NCBI RefSeq assembly: GCF_003345655.1
Contig: NZ_QQOH01000002.1
Location: forward strand, 248,001 to 312,000
Source of the DNA: Motiliproteus coralliicola
Lineage (GTDB): Bacteria > Pseudomonadota > Gammaproteobacteria > Pseudomonadales > Balneatricaceae
Reading direction: 5' to 3'
Length of the DNA: 64,000 bases
Shown: positions 46,405-55,286 of the stretch, piece by piece
Layout of the letters: each line of letters opens with the position of its first letter
Position numbering within the stretch: the first letter of the stretch is position 1
Notes under the pieces: generated by a model
The model's database searches: none
Told to the model about the DNA's origin: nothing
What the model saw: only the letters and a program-made list of their open reading frames with translations
Position numbers and translations under genes: made by a program

Positions 46405-47262
46405 TTAGGCTATCCCGACCAGCTTGCGCAGCTGCAGCAGAACCGCTTCGCCTTCGTCCGGCGATAGGCCATCCTCGGTTAGCTCGTTCAACCGAGTGAC
46501 GCCGTCGACACTGCCCAGTCGAGACAGGTAATCGAGGATTTTCAGTGGTTCGATCCGCGCCAGCAGATCTTCGTTACGCCACAATCCCAGCAGTGCGATC
46601 AGACCGTAGGCGCCCCAGTTGGAAACGTCGGCGATCAGCAGCTCGTCGCACTCGGTGGCAGCGGCGGTGATATCCAGATCACGCAGCGCTTCCTTGACGT
46701 TACCCATGCCGATTTCGTTGCCGCCGTCACCGATCGCGATGGTGGGGCAATCGCATTGCTTCACGAACGTATCGAAGCAGGCGGCCCGGGGGCTGATATC
46801 TTCGCCACGCATGTTGTAGTAATGGCCATCCTCAGCCTGACCGGGGCGTTCGATCGACAGCACCAGTGATGGCTTGAGCTGATCCAGCGCCTGCTGGGCT
46901 TCGATCTCACATTTACCCTGCGGACCGACTTTGATTTCGTGAACCCGGTAATCGGCGGACAGGGCGGCGGACATCGGCGGACCGCAGACGATAACCGGCT
47001 CGGCACCGAGGTATTCGAGGGCATCGTACAGGGCGATGGCACCGACCGGACCGTCGGTTTCGAAAGTATCGACCACCGGGAAACCGGTGCCGATCAGAAC
47101 GGTACCCTTGATATCGCGCAGCATCTGGGCAGCGCGCAGGTAGTAGCCCGGATCCAATGCCGGCTGGATTTTCTTCATGCCGCGCAGGTTGCGGTCGACC
47201 AGGGCGTTTTCGATCTGTTGGCTCAGCTGCAGCTGGGCATCGTTGAGAGAGGCGGAATTCAT
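46405..47262 (-). CDS. DUF4392 glutamate-cyclase-domain protein
   Basis: A 285-residue protein matching the glutamate cyclase C-terminal domain (DUF4392): IGTGFPVVDTFETDGPVGAIAL, VLSIERPGQAEDGHYYNMRG, IGDGGNEIGMGNV and ISNWGAYGL-like NWGAYGLIALL. In vertebrate D-glutamate cyclase this domain forms the second half after DUF1445 and the enzyme turns D-glutamate into 5-oxo-D-proline. Here it is a separate gene, the last of the DUF1445-pxpA-pxpB-pxpC unit. Function in bacteria is inferred. Confidence 0.8.
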   Translation of the reverse strand: MNSASLNDAQLQLSQQIENALVDRNLRGMKKIQPALDPGYYLRAAQMLRDIKGTVLIGTGFPVVDTFETDGPVGAIALYDALEYLGAEPVIVCGPPMSAALSADYRVHEIKVGPQGKCEIEAQQALDQLKPSLVLSIERPGQAEDGHYYNMRGEDISPRAACFDTFVKQCDCPTIAIGDGGNEIGMGNVKEALRDLDITAAATECDELLIADVSNWGAYGLIALLGLWRNEDLLARIEPLKILDYLSRLGSVDGVTRLNELTEDGLSPDEGEAVLLQLRKLVGIA

Positions 47263-47311
47263 GGCATTACCTTATTGTTATGTCTGCTCTTGGAGCGATC
47301 AATCTTGAAAC

Positions 47312-48283
47312 TTATTGCGGGTCGCAGGGCTGAGCTTTGACCCGTTCAAAGTAGCTGGCGGCCAGACAGTGAATATTATGGGCGTCTTCCATCGTGATCG
47401 GTTCGAAAGACACCGTGGAGCCGGGCATCAGTTGCGCCAATGCCGCGGTATCCAGTGACAGCACCGAACCGATCTTGGGGTAACCCCCGATGGTCTGGCG
47501 GTCGTTCAACAGCACGATCGGTTGGCCGTCGGCCGGCACCTGGATGGCGCCGTGGCAGATACCTTCGGACAGGATGCCATCGATGCTGGGCTTGATTTCG
47601 GGGCCTTCGAGTCTGAAACCCATCCGGTCGCAGCGATCGGAGACTTTGTAGTCGTTGCTGAAGAAAATCCGCTGCTGCAGTCGGCTGAATGCATGCTGCT
47701 GGTAGCCGGGGATCACCCGCAGATTGGCATGCTTACCGTATTCGGGACGGTAGCTCTCCGGCAGTACCAGGCAGCCATCGCGTTTGGCCGGATTGGCCGG
47801 TAACAGCTCGCCTGCCTGGAGCTTGGTGCCATTGATTCCACCGATCCCCTCCCGGGTAACGGTGGCGCTGGAACCGAAGCTGGGTGCGATATCGAAGCCA
47901 CCGGCTACTGCCAGATAGGCGCGGGCGCCGTCGCTGGCAAAGCCCAATTCGATCCGGTCGCCCGCCATAACCGGGTGGGAGCGCCAGAGCTCGCGCTCTT
48001 CGCCATTGATCTTCAATGGCATCGCCGCGCCGGCGACGCAAAGGCGGGTTTCGATCTGGGCTTCGAGCACCAGACCGCCGATGCTGACCTCCAGTGCACT
48101 GACGCCCGAGCTGTTGGTGCCAGAAGCATTACCGCAAAGACGGTTGGCCCAGTTAAATGCCAGCGGGTCGAGTGGACCGCCGGTGGTCAGGCCGATGCCG
48201 TGTTGGCCGAAACGGCCGGCATCCTGAATCAGCGTCAGGATGCCGGGCTGGATCACTTTGAAGCCGGTTGTTGTGGTGCTCAT
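47312..48283 (-). CDS. pxpC: 5-oxoprolinase subunit PxpC
   Basis: A 323-residue carboxyltransferase-C-like subunit (KipA/DUF biotin-dependent carboxylase family). Motifs seen: GILTLIQDAGRFGQHGIGLTTGGPLD at the N-terminus (shown in part) and SDRCDRMGFRLEGP further on. With PxpA and PxpB it hydrolyses 5-oxoproline to glutamate with ATP. Its start overlaps the pxpB stop (ATGA), meaning coupled translation. Confidence 0.9.
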   Translation of the reverse strand: MSTTTTGFKVIQPGILTLIQDAGRFGQHGIGLTTGGPLDPLAFNWANRLCGNASGTNSSGVSALEVSIGGLVLEAQIETRLCVAGAAMPLKINGEERELWRSHPVMAGDRIELGFASDGARAYLAVAGGFDIAPSFGSSATVTREGIGGINGTKLQAGELLPANPAKRDGCLVLPESYRPEYGKHANLRVIPGYQQHAFSRLQQRIFFSNDYKVSDRCDRMGFRLEGPEIKPSIDGILSEGICHGAIQVPADGQPIVLLNDRQTIGGYPKIGSVLSLDTAALAQLMPGSTVSFEPITMEDAHNIHCLAASYFERVKAQPCDPQ

Positions 48284-49002
48284 GTCAGGGGCCCTCCCAG
48301 CTGTTCAGAAGGATCAGGTTGCTCGGGCAGCTCGCCGCCAAGCTCGATAAATTGTTCACGGCTGATCGCTTCGAAACGGACGCGATCGCCGGCTTGAACC
48401 GGCATGGTCGGGTCGGCGTCGGGGTTGAACATCCGGGTCGGGCAGAGGCCGATCAGATTCCAGCCTCCGGGCGACTCCGCCGGGTAGACGGCGGTCTGGC
48501 GGTCGGCGATAGCAACGGCGCCACGGGGCACCTTCAACCGGGGGGTGGAGAGTCGCGGCGCAGCGATACGCGGATCGACCTCGCCCAGGTAGGCAAAACC
48601 GGGCGCAAAACCGATCGCATAGACCCGGTATTCCTGCTGCTGGTGGATCTCGATCACCTCGTCGACGCTGAGTCCGGCATTGTCGGCCAGCTGCTGCAGG
48701 TCCGGTCCGGATTCGGTGCTGTAGTAGGCCGGCAGGGTGACCAGGCGGCCTTCGGCACTATGAGCGTTGTCCAGACCGCTGAGGGACTGGCGCAGGTGGT
48801 TGCGGACATGGTGATGATCGGTCTTCATCAGATCGTAAATCACCAGCAGCGAGGCATAGGACGGCACCAGATCGACGATCAGCTCGTGCAGATCGCGACG
48901 GATAATCTCTACCGCCTGCTGCACCTTGGCCGATACCTCAGGGCTGGTCTGCTCACCGAAATAGATGATCAGCGCGTTTTCACCGGCAACGGAAATTTGC
49001 AT
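48280..49002 (-). CDS. pxpB: 5-oxoprolinase subunit PxpB
   Basis: A 240-residue KipI/AHS1-domain protein, the small partner of PxpC in ATP-dependent 5-oxoprolinase. Recognised by GENALIIYFGEQ at the N-terminus, the motif IHQQQEYRVYAIGFAPGFAY and PRGAVAIADRQTAVYPAESP. It lies 15 bases after pxpA and overlaps pxpC by 4 bases. In Bacillus the homologue KipI also inhibits the sporulation kinase KinA, but that role does not apply here. Confidence 0.92.
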   Translation of the reverse strand: MQISVAGENALIIYFGEQTSPEVSAKVQQAVEIIRRDLHELIVDLVPSYASLLVIYDLMKTDHHHVRNHLRQSLSGLDNAHSAEGRLVTLPAYYSTESGPDLQQLADNAGLSVDEVIEIHQQQEYRVYAIGFAPGFAYLGEVDPRIAAPRLSTPRLKVPRGAVAIADRQTAVYPAESPGGWNLIGLCPTRMFNPDADPTMPVQAGDRVRFEAISREQFIELGGELPEQPDPSEQLGGPLT

Positions 49003-49017
49003 ATCGGGGCTCCGGGT

Positions 49018-49749
49018 TTAGCTGATCAGGGCGCGAATCTCGGCGATGGCCTGAACCCCCGCCATGTTGTCGCCGTGGACGCAGAGGCTGTCGACATCCA
49101 GCTTCAGGGTGTTGCCGCTGACGGTGGTGACGGTGCCGGTTGCTTTGAGTTGCTCGACCTGGGCCAGCATCTTCTCTTTGGTGTGTACGGCACCCGGCTT
49201 GGTCCGTGCCAGCAGCTTGCCGTCGTCGTCATAGCAGCGATCGGCGAAGGCTTCGAGCAGCAGGCTGATACCGGCCTGTTCGGCTTCGGCCTTGTGGGCG
49301 GCCGCATCGGGGGTGGATTGCAGCATCAGCGCCAGTGGTTTGTGGTAGTCGGCAATCGCCTGCATGATCACCTGGCGTAGCTCGGTGTTCTTCATCATGT
49401 CGTTGTAGAGCGCGCCGTGGGGTTTGACATAGTTAAGCTCCAGCCCTTGTGACTGGGCCATGCCATCGATGGCGGCGATCTGGTATTGCAGCAGCGCCGC
49501 GACTTCATCGGGCTGACAGTTCATGGTGCGACGGCCGAAACCGACCAGATCCGGATAACCCGGGTGGGCGCCGACAGTCACGTTGTTGGCTTTGGCCAGT
49601 GCCAGGGTCTTCTTCATCACCAGCGGATCGCCGGCGTGGAAACCACAGGCGATGTTGGCCTGATCGATATGGGGCATGACTTCAGCGTCCATCCCCATGG
49701 TCCAAGAGCCGAAGCTTTCGCCGAGATCGCAGTTCAGTTTGAGGCTCAT
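49018..49749 (-). CDS. pxpA: 5-oxoprolinase subunit PxpA (LamB/YcsF family)
   Basis: A 243-residue LamB/YcsF protein that phosphorylates or opens the 5-oxoproline ring together with PxpBC. The family motifs LNCDLGESFGSW, ANIACGFHAGDP, VGAHPGYPDLVGFGRR and KPHGALYNDM are all present. It is preceded by 163 bases separating it from the DUF1445 gene, which may hold a second promoter, and followed closely by pxpB. Confidence 0.93.
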   Translation of the reverse strand: MSLKLNCDLGESFGSWTMGMDAEVMPHIDQANIACGFHAGDPLVMKKTLALAKANNVTVGAHPGYPDLVGFGRRTMNCQPDEVAALLQYQIAAIDGMAQSQGLELNYVKPHGALYNDMMKNTELRQVIMQAIADYHKPLALMLQSTPDAAAHKAEAEQAGISLLLEAFADRCYDDDGKLLARTKPGAVHTKEKMLAQVEQLKATGTVTTVSGNTLKLDVDSLCVHGDNMAGVQAIAEIRALIS

Positions 49750-49912
49750 CGTGTCACCTGTTGTTATTCGTTATCGAAATCTCATTAGTTTAGTAGTGAG
49801 TTAATTGTGCCGGGGTTAGGCAAAGATGAACGAAAAAGCGCAGTTTGCTGTCGTGCAAATGAGCATTTTGAGTGCATCTTTATCGACGCCCTGGTGCAAT
49901 TAGCTTGCTACT

Positions 49913-50710
49913 TTATAGGACCGCCAGTTTGCTGTTGGGCACATCCGTCACCAGCATGCAGCCCGGGCTATGGGTGATGCAGAAAGGTGGTTTGGCTTGT
50001 TCCAGTGCCACCTGAGGTGTAACGCCGCAGGCCCAGAATACCGGCAGTTCATCGCTGTTGATGGTCACCGGGTCACCGAAATCGGTACGGTTGATATCTT
50101 CGATGCCGATCAGTGACGGATCACCCAGGTGGACCGGGGCACCGTGGACCGACGGGAAGCGGGTGCAGATCTGGACCGAGCGAATTGCATCGGCGGCCTT
50201 GAACGGGCGCATGCTGACGACCATCTGGCCGCTGAAGCTGCCAGCCGGCTTGCAGTCGATATTGGTACGGTACATCGGTACGTTGACGCCTTCGGTGACG
50301 TTGCGAACTTCCAGTCCATCGGCGATCAGGGCTTCTTCGAACGAGAACGAACAGCCGAGCACGAAGGTGACCAGATCATCCTGCCAGTAGTCAGAGATAT
50401 CGGTGACCTCTTCGACCATTTCGCCGTTACGGAAGATCCGGTAGCTGGGCAGGTCACTACGGATATCCAGGTTCTCACCCAGATCAGGCAGCAGATATTT
50501 ACCCGGACCCGAGGACATTCCTACCAGCGGGCAGGGCTTGGGGTTGCGCTGGCAGAACTGCAGGAACTCATTGGCCCAGTCTTTGGGCAGAATCACCAGG
50601 TTGCCCTGAACAAAGCCCTGACTGTAACCGGAAGTGTTGCCGGTATGCTCCCCGGCACGAATCCGTTGACGCAGGTTGTAGGGGGTGATGTCGGCAGGTG
50701 CGGTGGTCAT
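49913..50710 (-). CDS. DUF1445 putative hydro-lyase / D-glutamate cyclase N-domain protein
   Basis: A 265-residue DUF1445 protein (YcsI family). Motifs include [44 protein letters not shown] and [14 protein letters not shown]. Bacillus ycsI also lies with pxp (ycsF-kipI-kipA) genes, and DUF1445 is the N-terminal half of vertebrate D-glutamate cyclase. It is the first gene of the pxp unit, behind a strong palindromic site. Activity (cyclase, lyase or epimerase) is unproven. Confidence 0.85.
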   Translation of the reverse strand: MTTAPADITPYNLRQRIRAGEHTGNTSGYSQGFVQGNLVILPKDWANEFLQFCQRNPKPCPLVGMSSGPGKYLLPDLGENLDIRSDLPSYRIFRNGEMVEEVTDISDYWQDDLVTFVLGCSFSFEEALIADGLEVRNVTEGVNVPMYRTNIDCKPAGSFSGQMVVSMRPFKAADAIRSVQICTRFPSVHGAPVHLGDPSLIGIEDINRTDFGDPVTINSDELPVFWACGVTPQVALEQAKPPFCITHSPGCMLVTDVPNSKLAVL

Positions 50711-51068
50711 AGGGGCCTCGCGAAATGTTGTTGGTTCGAGGGTTTATCGATTGAGCCTGTTTCGTGCTGGGGGCACGTTGGCCTATCAAATCATTCTGTG
50801 GTGATCTAGGGGGGGGTGTCCAATCGATATTCATTGCAGTCTCTGATAAATATTTTTTATCTGAGTTCGATAAAGCCGCCCTTTCTTGCCTGATATTGAC
50901 GCAGCTCAGTCTAGACGGTTGGAGTGAGCAGCCTTAGTCGAAGTACAATGACGAGCTTAGTGTTGCTGGGGTGAGGAGACGCAGCGACTTCATCCGGTTT
51001 CGGCAGAATTATCGACACGGCCCCGTTGCCGGATAGTTAGCATAGTCAATAAAAGGGAGTTGGGAACC
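50711..51068. other. Divergent intergenic region DUF1445 / galE
   Basis: 358 bases without a gene. It contains the palindrome at 50841-50865 and a G-run at 50811-50818. Promoters of the pxp unit (minus) and galE (plus) should lie here. Confidence 0.6.
50841..50865. promoter_or_regulatory. Palindromic LysR operator candidate upstream of the pxp unit
   Basis: The core GATAAATATTTTTTATC (50845-50861) is a perfect inverted repeat that fits T-N11-A, and the symmetry extends to 10-base arms with one mismatch over 50841-50865. It lies about 131 bases upstream of the DUF1445 start and shares 12 of 17 core positions with the palindrome at lysR. Confidence 0.65.
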
Positions 51069-52082
51069 ATGACCGTACTGGTAACAGGAGGCGCGGGCTA
51101 TATCGGTAGCCATACCTGCGTGCAGTTGCTGGAAGCCGGCTATCAGATTCTGGTGCTCGATAACCTGAGTAACAGTAGTCAGGCGTCGTTGCGGCGGGTA
51201 GAACAGATCACCGGCCAAGCCGTGCCCTTTGTGCAGGGCGATATTCGCGATAGAGATTGTCTTGATCGGTTGTTTAAACAGCATTCGATTGAATCGGTGA
51301 TTCATTTTGCCGGTTTGAAAGCGGTGGGGGAGTCTTGCCAACAACCACTGCGCTACTACCAGAATAATGTCGCCGGCACCCTGACGCTGTGCGAAGCGAT
51401 GGCGGCGGCCGGGGTTAAAAGCCTGGTATTCAGTTCCTCGGCGACAGTTTACGGGGATCCGGCTTCGGTTCCGATTCGAGAAGACTTTCCAACGTCGGCG
51501 ACCAATCCTTACGGTCAATCGAAATTGATGATCGAAGAGATGTTGGGTGACCTCTATAAAGCTGATCCTGAATGGCGAATCGCACGACTGCGTTATTTCA
51601 ATCCGGTGGGTGCCCACGAGTCAGGGCTGATCGGTGAAGACCCCAACGGCATACCCAACAACCTGCTGCCCTACATTTCCCAGGTTGCTGTCGGTAAGTT
51701 GGAGCAGCTATCGGTATTCGGTGGCGACTATCCGACGCCGGACGGTACCGGGGTGCGTGATTATATTCATGTGGTCGACCTGGCCGACGGGCACCTCAAG
51801 GCGCTGAGTACGCTTCAGCTCAAAGGCGGACTCATTACTTGTAATCTGGGTACCGGGCAGGGATACAGTGTGTTGGAGATGGTGCGTGCCTTTGAACAGG
51901 CATCTGAACGGCCCGTTGCGTATCAGATTGTTGACCGACGACCGGGGGATATCGCCGAGTGTTATGCCGACCCGGCTTTTGCGGCCCAGATGCTCGGCTG
52001 GCAGGCCCAGCGGGGATTGCAGCAGATGATGGCCGATGCCTGGCGCTGGCAGTCAAGCAACCCTGACGGCTATGGCGTCTAG
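51069..52082 (+). CDS. galE: UDP-glucose 4-epimerase
   Basis: A 337-residue SDR epimerase interconverting UDP-glucose and UDP-galactose. NAD motif GGAGYIGSH at residues 7-15, SSSATVYG and the catalytic YxxxK (YGQSK) are present, with the C-terminal [16 protein letters not shown] at 51054-51058 supports ATG 51069. It opens the plus-strand block that leads into the polysaccharide region and may supply UDP-Gal. Confidence 0.94.
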   Translation: MTVLVTGGAGYIGSHTCVQLLEAGYQILVLDNLSNSSQASLRRVEQITGQAVPFVQGDIRDRDCLDRLFKQHSIESVIHFAGLKAVGESCQQPLRYYQNNVAGTLTLCEAMAAAGVKSLVFSSSATVYGDPASVPIREDFPTSATNPYGQSKLMIEEMLGDLYKADPEWRIARLRYFNPVGAHESGLIGEDPNGIPNNLLPYISQVAVGKLEQLSVFGGDYPTPDGTGVRDYIHVVDLADGHLKALSTLQLKGGLITCNLGTGQGYSVLEMVRAFEQASERPVAYQIVDRRPGDIAECYADPAFAAQMLGWQAQRGLQQMMADAWRWQSSNPDGYGV

Positions 52083-52099
52083 GAAAAATTCCTATTTTT
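52080..52099 (+). terminator. Weak AT-rich terminator after galE
   Basis: TAGGAA and TTCCTA pair around AAA and are followed by TTTTT; the stem includes the galE stop codon. Stability is low. Confidence 0.4.
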
Positions 52100-52142
52100 A
52101 AGTGCGGTGTCACACTTTTCTTACAAGCTAAAGGCTGAACTG

Positions 52143-52148
52143 TATTAT
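52143..52148 (+). promoter_or_regulatory. Candidate -10 for the yciO gene
   Basis: TATTAT with TG directly before it and AGGGCGCC after it lies 44 bases before the TTG start. The -35 candidate (TTACAA, 16-base spacing) is poor. Confidence 0.4.
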
Positions 52149-52191
52149 AGGGCGCCTCGAGTTCGGGCTGATAACGAAGCAGGTATTCAGA

Positions 52192-52815
52192 TTGAGTCAG
52201 TTTTTTCAGATCCATCCGGAAAATCCGCAGCAACGACTGATTCGCCAAGCGGTTGAGATTATTCGCCAAGGTGGGGTGGTGGTTTACCCGACTGACTGTG
52301 CCTACGCAATAGGTTGTCACATAGGGGATAAGCGGGCGCTGGACCGGATCAAAGCGATCCGCCGTCTCGATGATAAACACAATTTTACCCTGGTCTGTCG
52401 TGATCTGTCGGAGCTGGCGACCTACGCCAAGGTCGACAACAGCGCTTACCGGCTGCTGAAACAGAATACTCCCGGTGCTTACACCTTTATTCTGAAAGCC
52501 ACGCCGGAAGTTCCACGCCGTTTATTGCACCCCAAGCGCCGTCAGATTGGTCTGCGAGTTCCCGACAACGCCATCGCCTTGGCGCTGACCGAAGAACTGG
52601 GCGAGCCGATCATGAGCAGCTCACTGATCATGCCTGGCGACAAAGAACCTTTAACAGACCCATACGATATCCGTGATCTGTTGCAGAACCAGGTTGATCT
52701 GGTGATTGATGGTGGTTATTGCGGCATGGAAGCGACCACTGTGGTCAATATGGTCGATGATGAGTGGTTTGTATTCCGTGAAGGGGCGGGGGATGCAACC
52801 CCCTTTCAAAATTAA
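52192..52815 (+). CDS. yciO: YciO/Sua5-family L-threonylcarbamoyladenylate synthase-like protein
   Basis: A 207-residue YrdC-fold protein closely resembling E. coli YciO: SQFFQIHPENPQQRLI, GGVVVYPTDCAYAIGCH, NFTLVCRDLSELATYAKVDN and GAYTFILKATPEVPRRLL. YciO has weak threonylcarbamoyl-AMP synthase activity; the main t6A enzyme is TsaC. The TTG at 52192 gives the family's conserved start, so this is a non-ATG start. wzz follows after 29 bases. Confidence 0.92.
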   Translation: MSQFFQIHPENPQQRLIRQAVEIIRQGGVVVYPTDCAYAIGCHIGDKRALDRIKAIRRLDDKHNFTLVCRDLSELATYAKVDNSAYRLLKQNTPGAYTFILKATPEVPRRLLHPKRRQIGLRVPDNAIALALTEELGEPIMSSSLIMPGDKEPLTDPYDIRDLLQNQVDLVIDGGYCGMEATTVVNMVDDEWFVFREGAGDATPFQN

Positions 52816-52844
52816 TTCAGATTCCAGATAAGGCATAGATCAGA

Positions 52845-53876
52845 ATGAGCGGACCGGAAGCCTCCCGTGAGAACGGAATGAGTCATCACAGGGATGATGA
52901 AATCGACCTTGCCGAACTCTTTACAAAGATTTGGAATCGCAAACTGTGGGTCCTCTTGACAACGGTAGTTGCTGTTGCTTTGGCACTGATTTTCCTTTTT
53001 TTTGCCAAGCCGGTCTATCAAGCCAAGGTACATCTGATGCCACCAAAAGCAGCGGATTTACAGTCCTTGAATGTCTCTGAACGCCGCTTAGAGCCTAGTG
53101 TGGTTTACGATCAAGTATTGAATGAGCTAGGTTCAAAGCAACAGCGCCGAATTTTCTTTGATCAGGAGAAGCAGGGCGGTCTGTTCAGTAATTCAAAAGC
53201 TGGTAAAGGGATAGATTTCCAGCAGTTTGATAGGGCTTTAAAAATACAAAAGCCAAGGAAAGGTAGTATTGTATTTACCAGTATCAGCTTGGATTCCTTT
53301 GATAAGCAAAGTGTTGCTCCTATGCTTAATGCTTTTGTTACTTATGTTCAAGAGAAGGTTGTGTCTGATCAAATTTCCAATTTACTTAGAACTCAGGACC
53401 AGCAGATAGAACTACTAGAGCAACAGATTGCTAGTAAGCGAAGCCTAGCCAAGCGGCGGCGTCAGGATCGAATAGCACAATTACGAGAAGCCTATGAAGT
53501 GGCAGATGCTATTGGAATGACCGCACCAGGAACTGCTGGTTTTAATTTAAAATCAACGATCAATATTGTTGATCATAGCAGTTTGTTTATGCGTGGTACC
53601 ACAGTTCTTAGTGCTGAAATAATGCAATTGGAGAACCGTAAATCGGACGATCCTTTTATCGAAGGCTTACGAGACCTACAAGAGCAGGTTGCCGCTCTAA
53701 AAGCGATTAGTATCGATAGCCAGTCTATTCATCCTGTACAAATAGATGCTCAAGCCTTTGAACCTGAAAAGCCGATCAAACCTAAGAAACGGCTGATTGT
53801 AGCCATCTCTATTGTGTTGGGCGGCGTGCTTGGGCTGATTTTGGCGCTTGTGGTGCCTGCTAGAAAAGAAGCTTGA
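52845..53876 (+). CDS. wzz: Wzz-type polysaccharide chain-length determinant
   Basis: A 343-residue inner-membrane protein with helices at about 33-54 and 315-338 enclosing a periplasmic coiled-coil-rich domain; the N-terminus DDEIDLAELFTKIWNRK is typical of Wzz. It sets modal length of O-antigen or capsule polymerised by Wzy. Codon use turns clearly more A+T-rich here than upstream, marking the start of the surface-polysaccharide locus. A second ATG at 52878 is a possible start. Confidence 0.88.
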   Translation: MSGPEASRENGMSHHRDDEIDLAELFTKIWNRKLWVLLTTVVAVALALIFLFFAKPVYQAKVHLMPPKAADLQSLNVSERRLEPSVVYDQVLNELGSKQQRRIFFDQEKQGGLFSNSKAGKGIDFQQFDRALKIQKPRKGSIVFTSISLDSFDKQSVAPMLNAFVTYVQEKVVSDQISNLLRTQDQQIELLEQQIASKRSLAKRRRQDRIAQLREAYEVADAIGMTAPGTAGFNLKSTINIVDHSSLFMRGTTVLSAEIMQLENRKSDDPFIEGLRDLQEQVAALKAISIDSQSIHPVQIDAQAFEPEKPIKPKKRLIVAISIVLGGVLGLILALVVPARKEA

Positions 53877-54082
53877 AATGCATCGCGCTGATATGAAGAC
53901 TGAATACTTGACGGGGATATGGTCGACGAGAACGGAGTCCCTTGTCAGTAAAGGTCTTTAACTAATAGTAGCTCCTTGGACGAAGTCTCATTCGTAACAG
54001 CCTTTGTCTCAACACGTACGCGTTATTTGAGACGATGTGCTGATAATTATTAGTGTTTACAGAAATTATAGTAAGAATTTAT

Positions 54083-55204
54083 ATGCGAGTTTTAACTGTT
54101 TTTGGTACCCGGCCAGAAGCGATCAAGATGGCTCCGCTGGTCCACGCATTGGCAGTCGATGAACGTTTTGAGTCTCATGTTTGTGTCACCGCGCAGCACC
54201 GGGAGATGCTCGATCAGGTACTGGAGCTGTTTGAGATTCAACCCGAGTACGACCTGAATCTGATGCGCCCAGGGCAAGATCTGACCGATGTCACCTGCGG
54301 CATCCTACAGGGATTGAAACCGATACTGGAAGAGTTTAAGCCGGACTACGTGTTGGTTCATGGTGATACGGCAACCACTTTTGCCACTACGCTGGCGTCG
54401 TATTATCAGCGGATCAAGGTTGGGCATGTAGAGGCTGGACTGCGAACTGGTAACCTCTATTCACCCTGGCCGGAAGAAGCTAACCGGAAACTCACCGGCG
54501 CGTTGGCGGCCATTCACTTTGCACCCACGGATGGCTCACGCCAGAACCTGCTTAATGAAGGGGTAACGGATGAGTCGATTGTTGTCACCGGTAATACCGT
54601 GATCGATGCGTTGCTGCAGGTAAAAGAGAAGCTGAAATCCGATGAATCGTTGAATGCTTCACTGGTTGAACGCTTCCCATTCCTTGAAGCAGATAAACGC
54701 TTGGTGCTTATTACGGGCCATCGGCGTGAAAGTTTTGGTGGCGGCTTTGAGCGGATCTGTCAGGCAATTCGCTTATTGGCGGATGAATTTCAAAATGTTC
54801 AGTTTTGCTATCCGGTCCACCTCAATCCTAATGTTCAAGAACCGGTAAACAGACTGCTAAGTTCATCCGATAACGTTGTGTTGATTGAGCCGCAGGACTA
54901 CTTGCCCTTTGTGTACTTGATGAACCACGCAAGCGTTATTCTGACGGACTCTGGCGGTATTCAAGAAGAAGCGCCGTCACTGGGCAAACCGGTGTTGGTG
55001 ATGCGTGATACTACCGAACGACCTGAAGCCGTCGAGGCTGGGACGGTGAAGCTGGTGGGTACAGATGCCGATAAGATCGTTGCTGAAGTGGGGCAGTTGT
55101 TGACCGATCAAGAAGCCTATAACAGTATGAGCTTTGCCCATAATCCCTATGGCGATGGCAAGGCCTGCCAGCGCATTATTGATGGGTTGATTGCCAGCCA
55201 ATAG
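54083..55204 (+). CDS. wecB: UDP-N-acetylglucosamine 2-epimerase (non-hydrolysing)
   Basis: A 373-residue GT-B-like epimerase that converts UDP-GlcNAc to UDP-ManNAc. It begins [19 protein letters not shown], which sets the start at 54083, and contains [31 protein letters not shown] and [19 protein letters not shown]. Followed by wecC, it yields UDP-ManNAcA for the glycan. A gap of 206 bases precedes it. Confidence 0.94.
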   Translation: MRVLTVFGTRPEAIKMAPLVHALAVDERFESHVCVTAQHREMLDQVLELFEIQPEYDLNLMRPGQDLTDVTCGILQGLKPILEEFKPDYVLVHGDTATTFATTLASYYQRIKVGHVEAGLRTGNLYSPWPEEANRKLTGALAAIHFAPTDGSRQNLLNEGVTDESIVVTGNTVIDALLQVKEKLKSDESLNASLVERFPFLEADKRLVLITGHRRESFGGGFERICQAIRLLADEFQNVQFCYPVHLNPNVQEPVNRLLSSSDNVVLIEPQDYLPFVYLMNHASVILTDSGGIQEEAPSLGKPVLVMRDTTERPEAVEAGTVKLVGTDADKIVAEVGQLLTDQEAYNSMSFAHNPYGDGKACQRIIDGLIASQ

Positions 55205-55286
55205 CCCATTTTATTAAATGTAATCCCGTACTGATCCCCGCGCTCAAAGATCGGTCCGAATTGATAGAATTAGTAGGGAGTAATGA

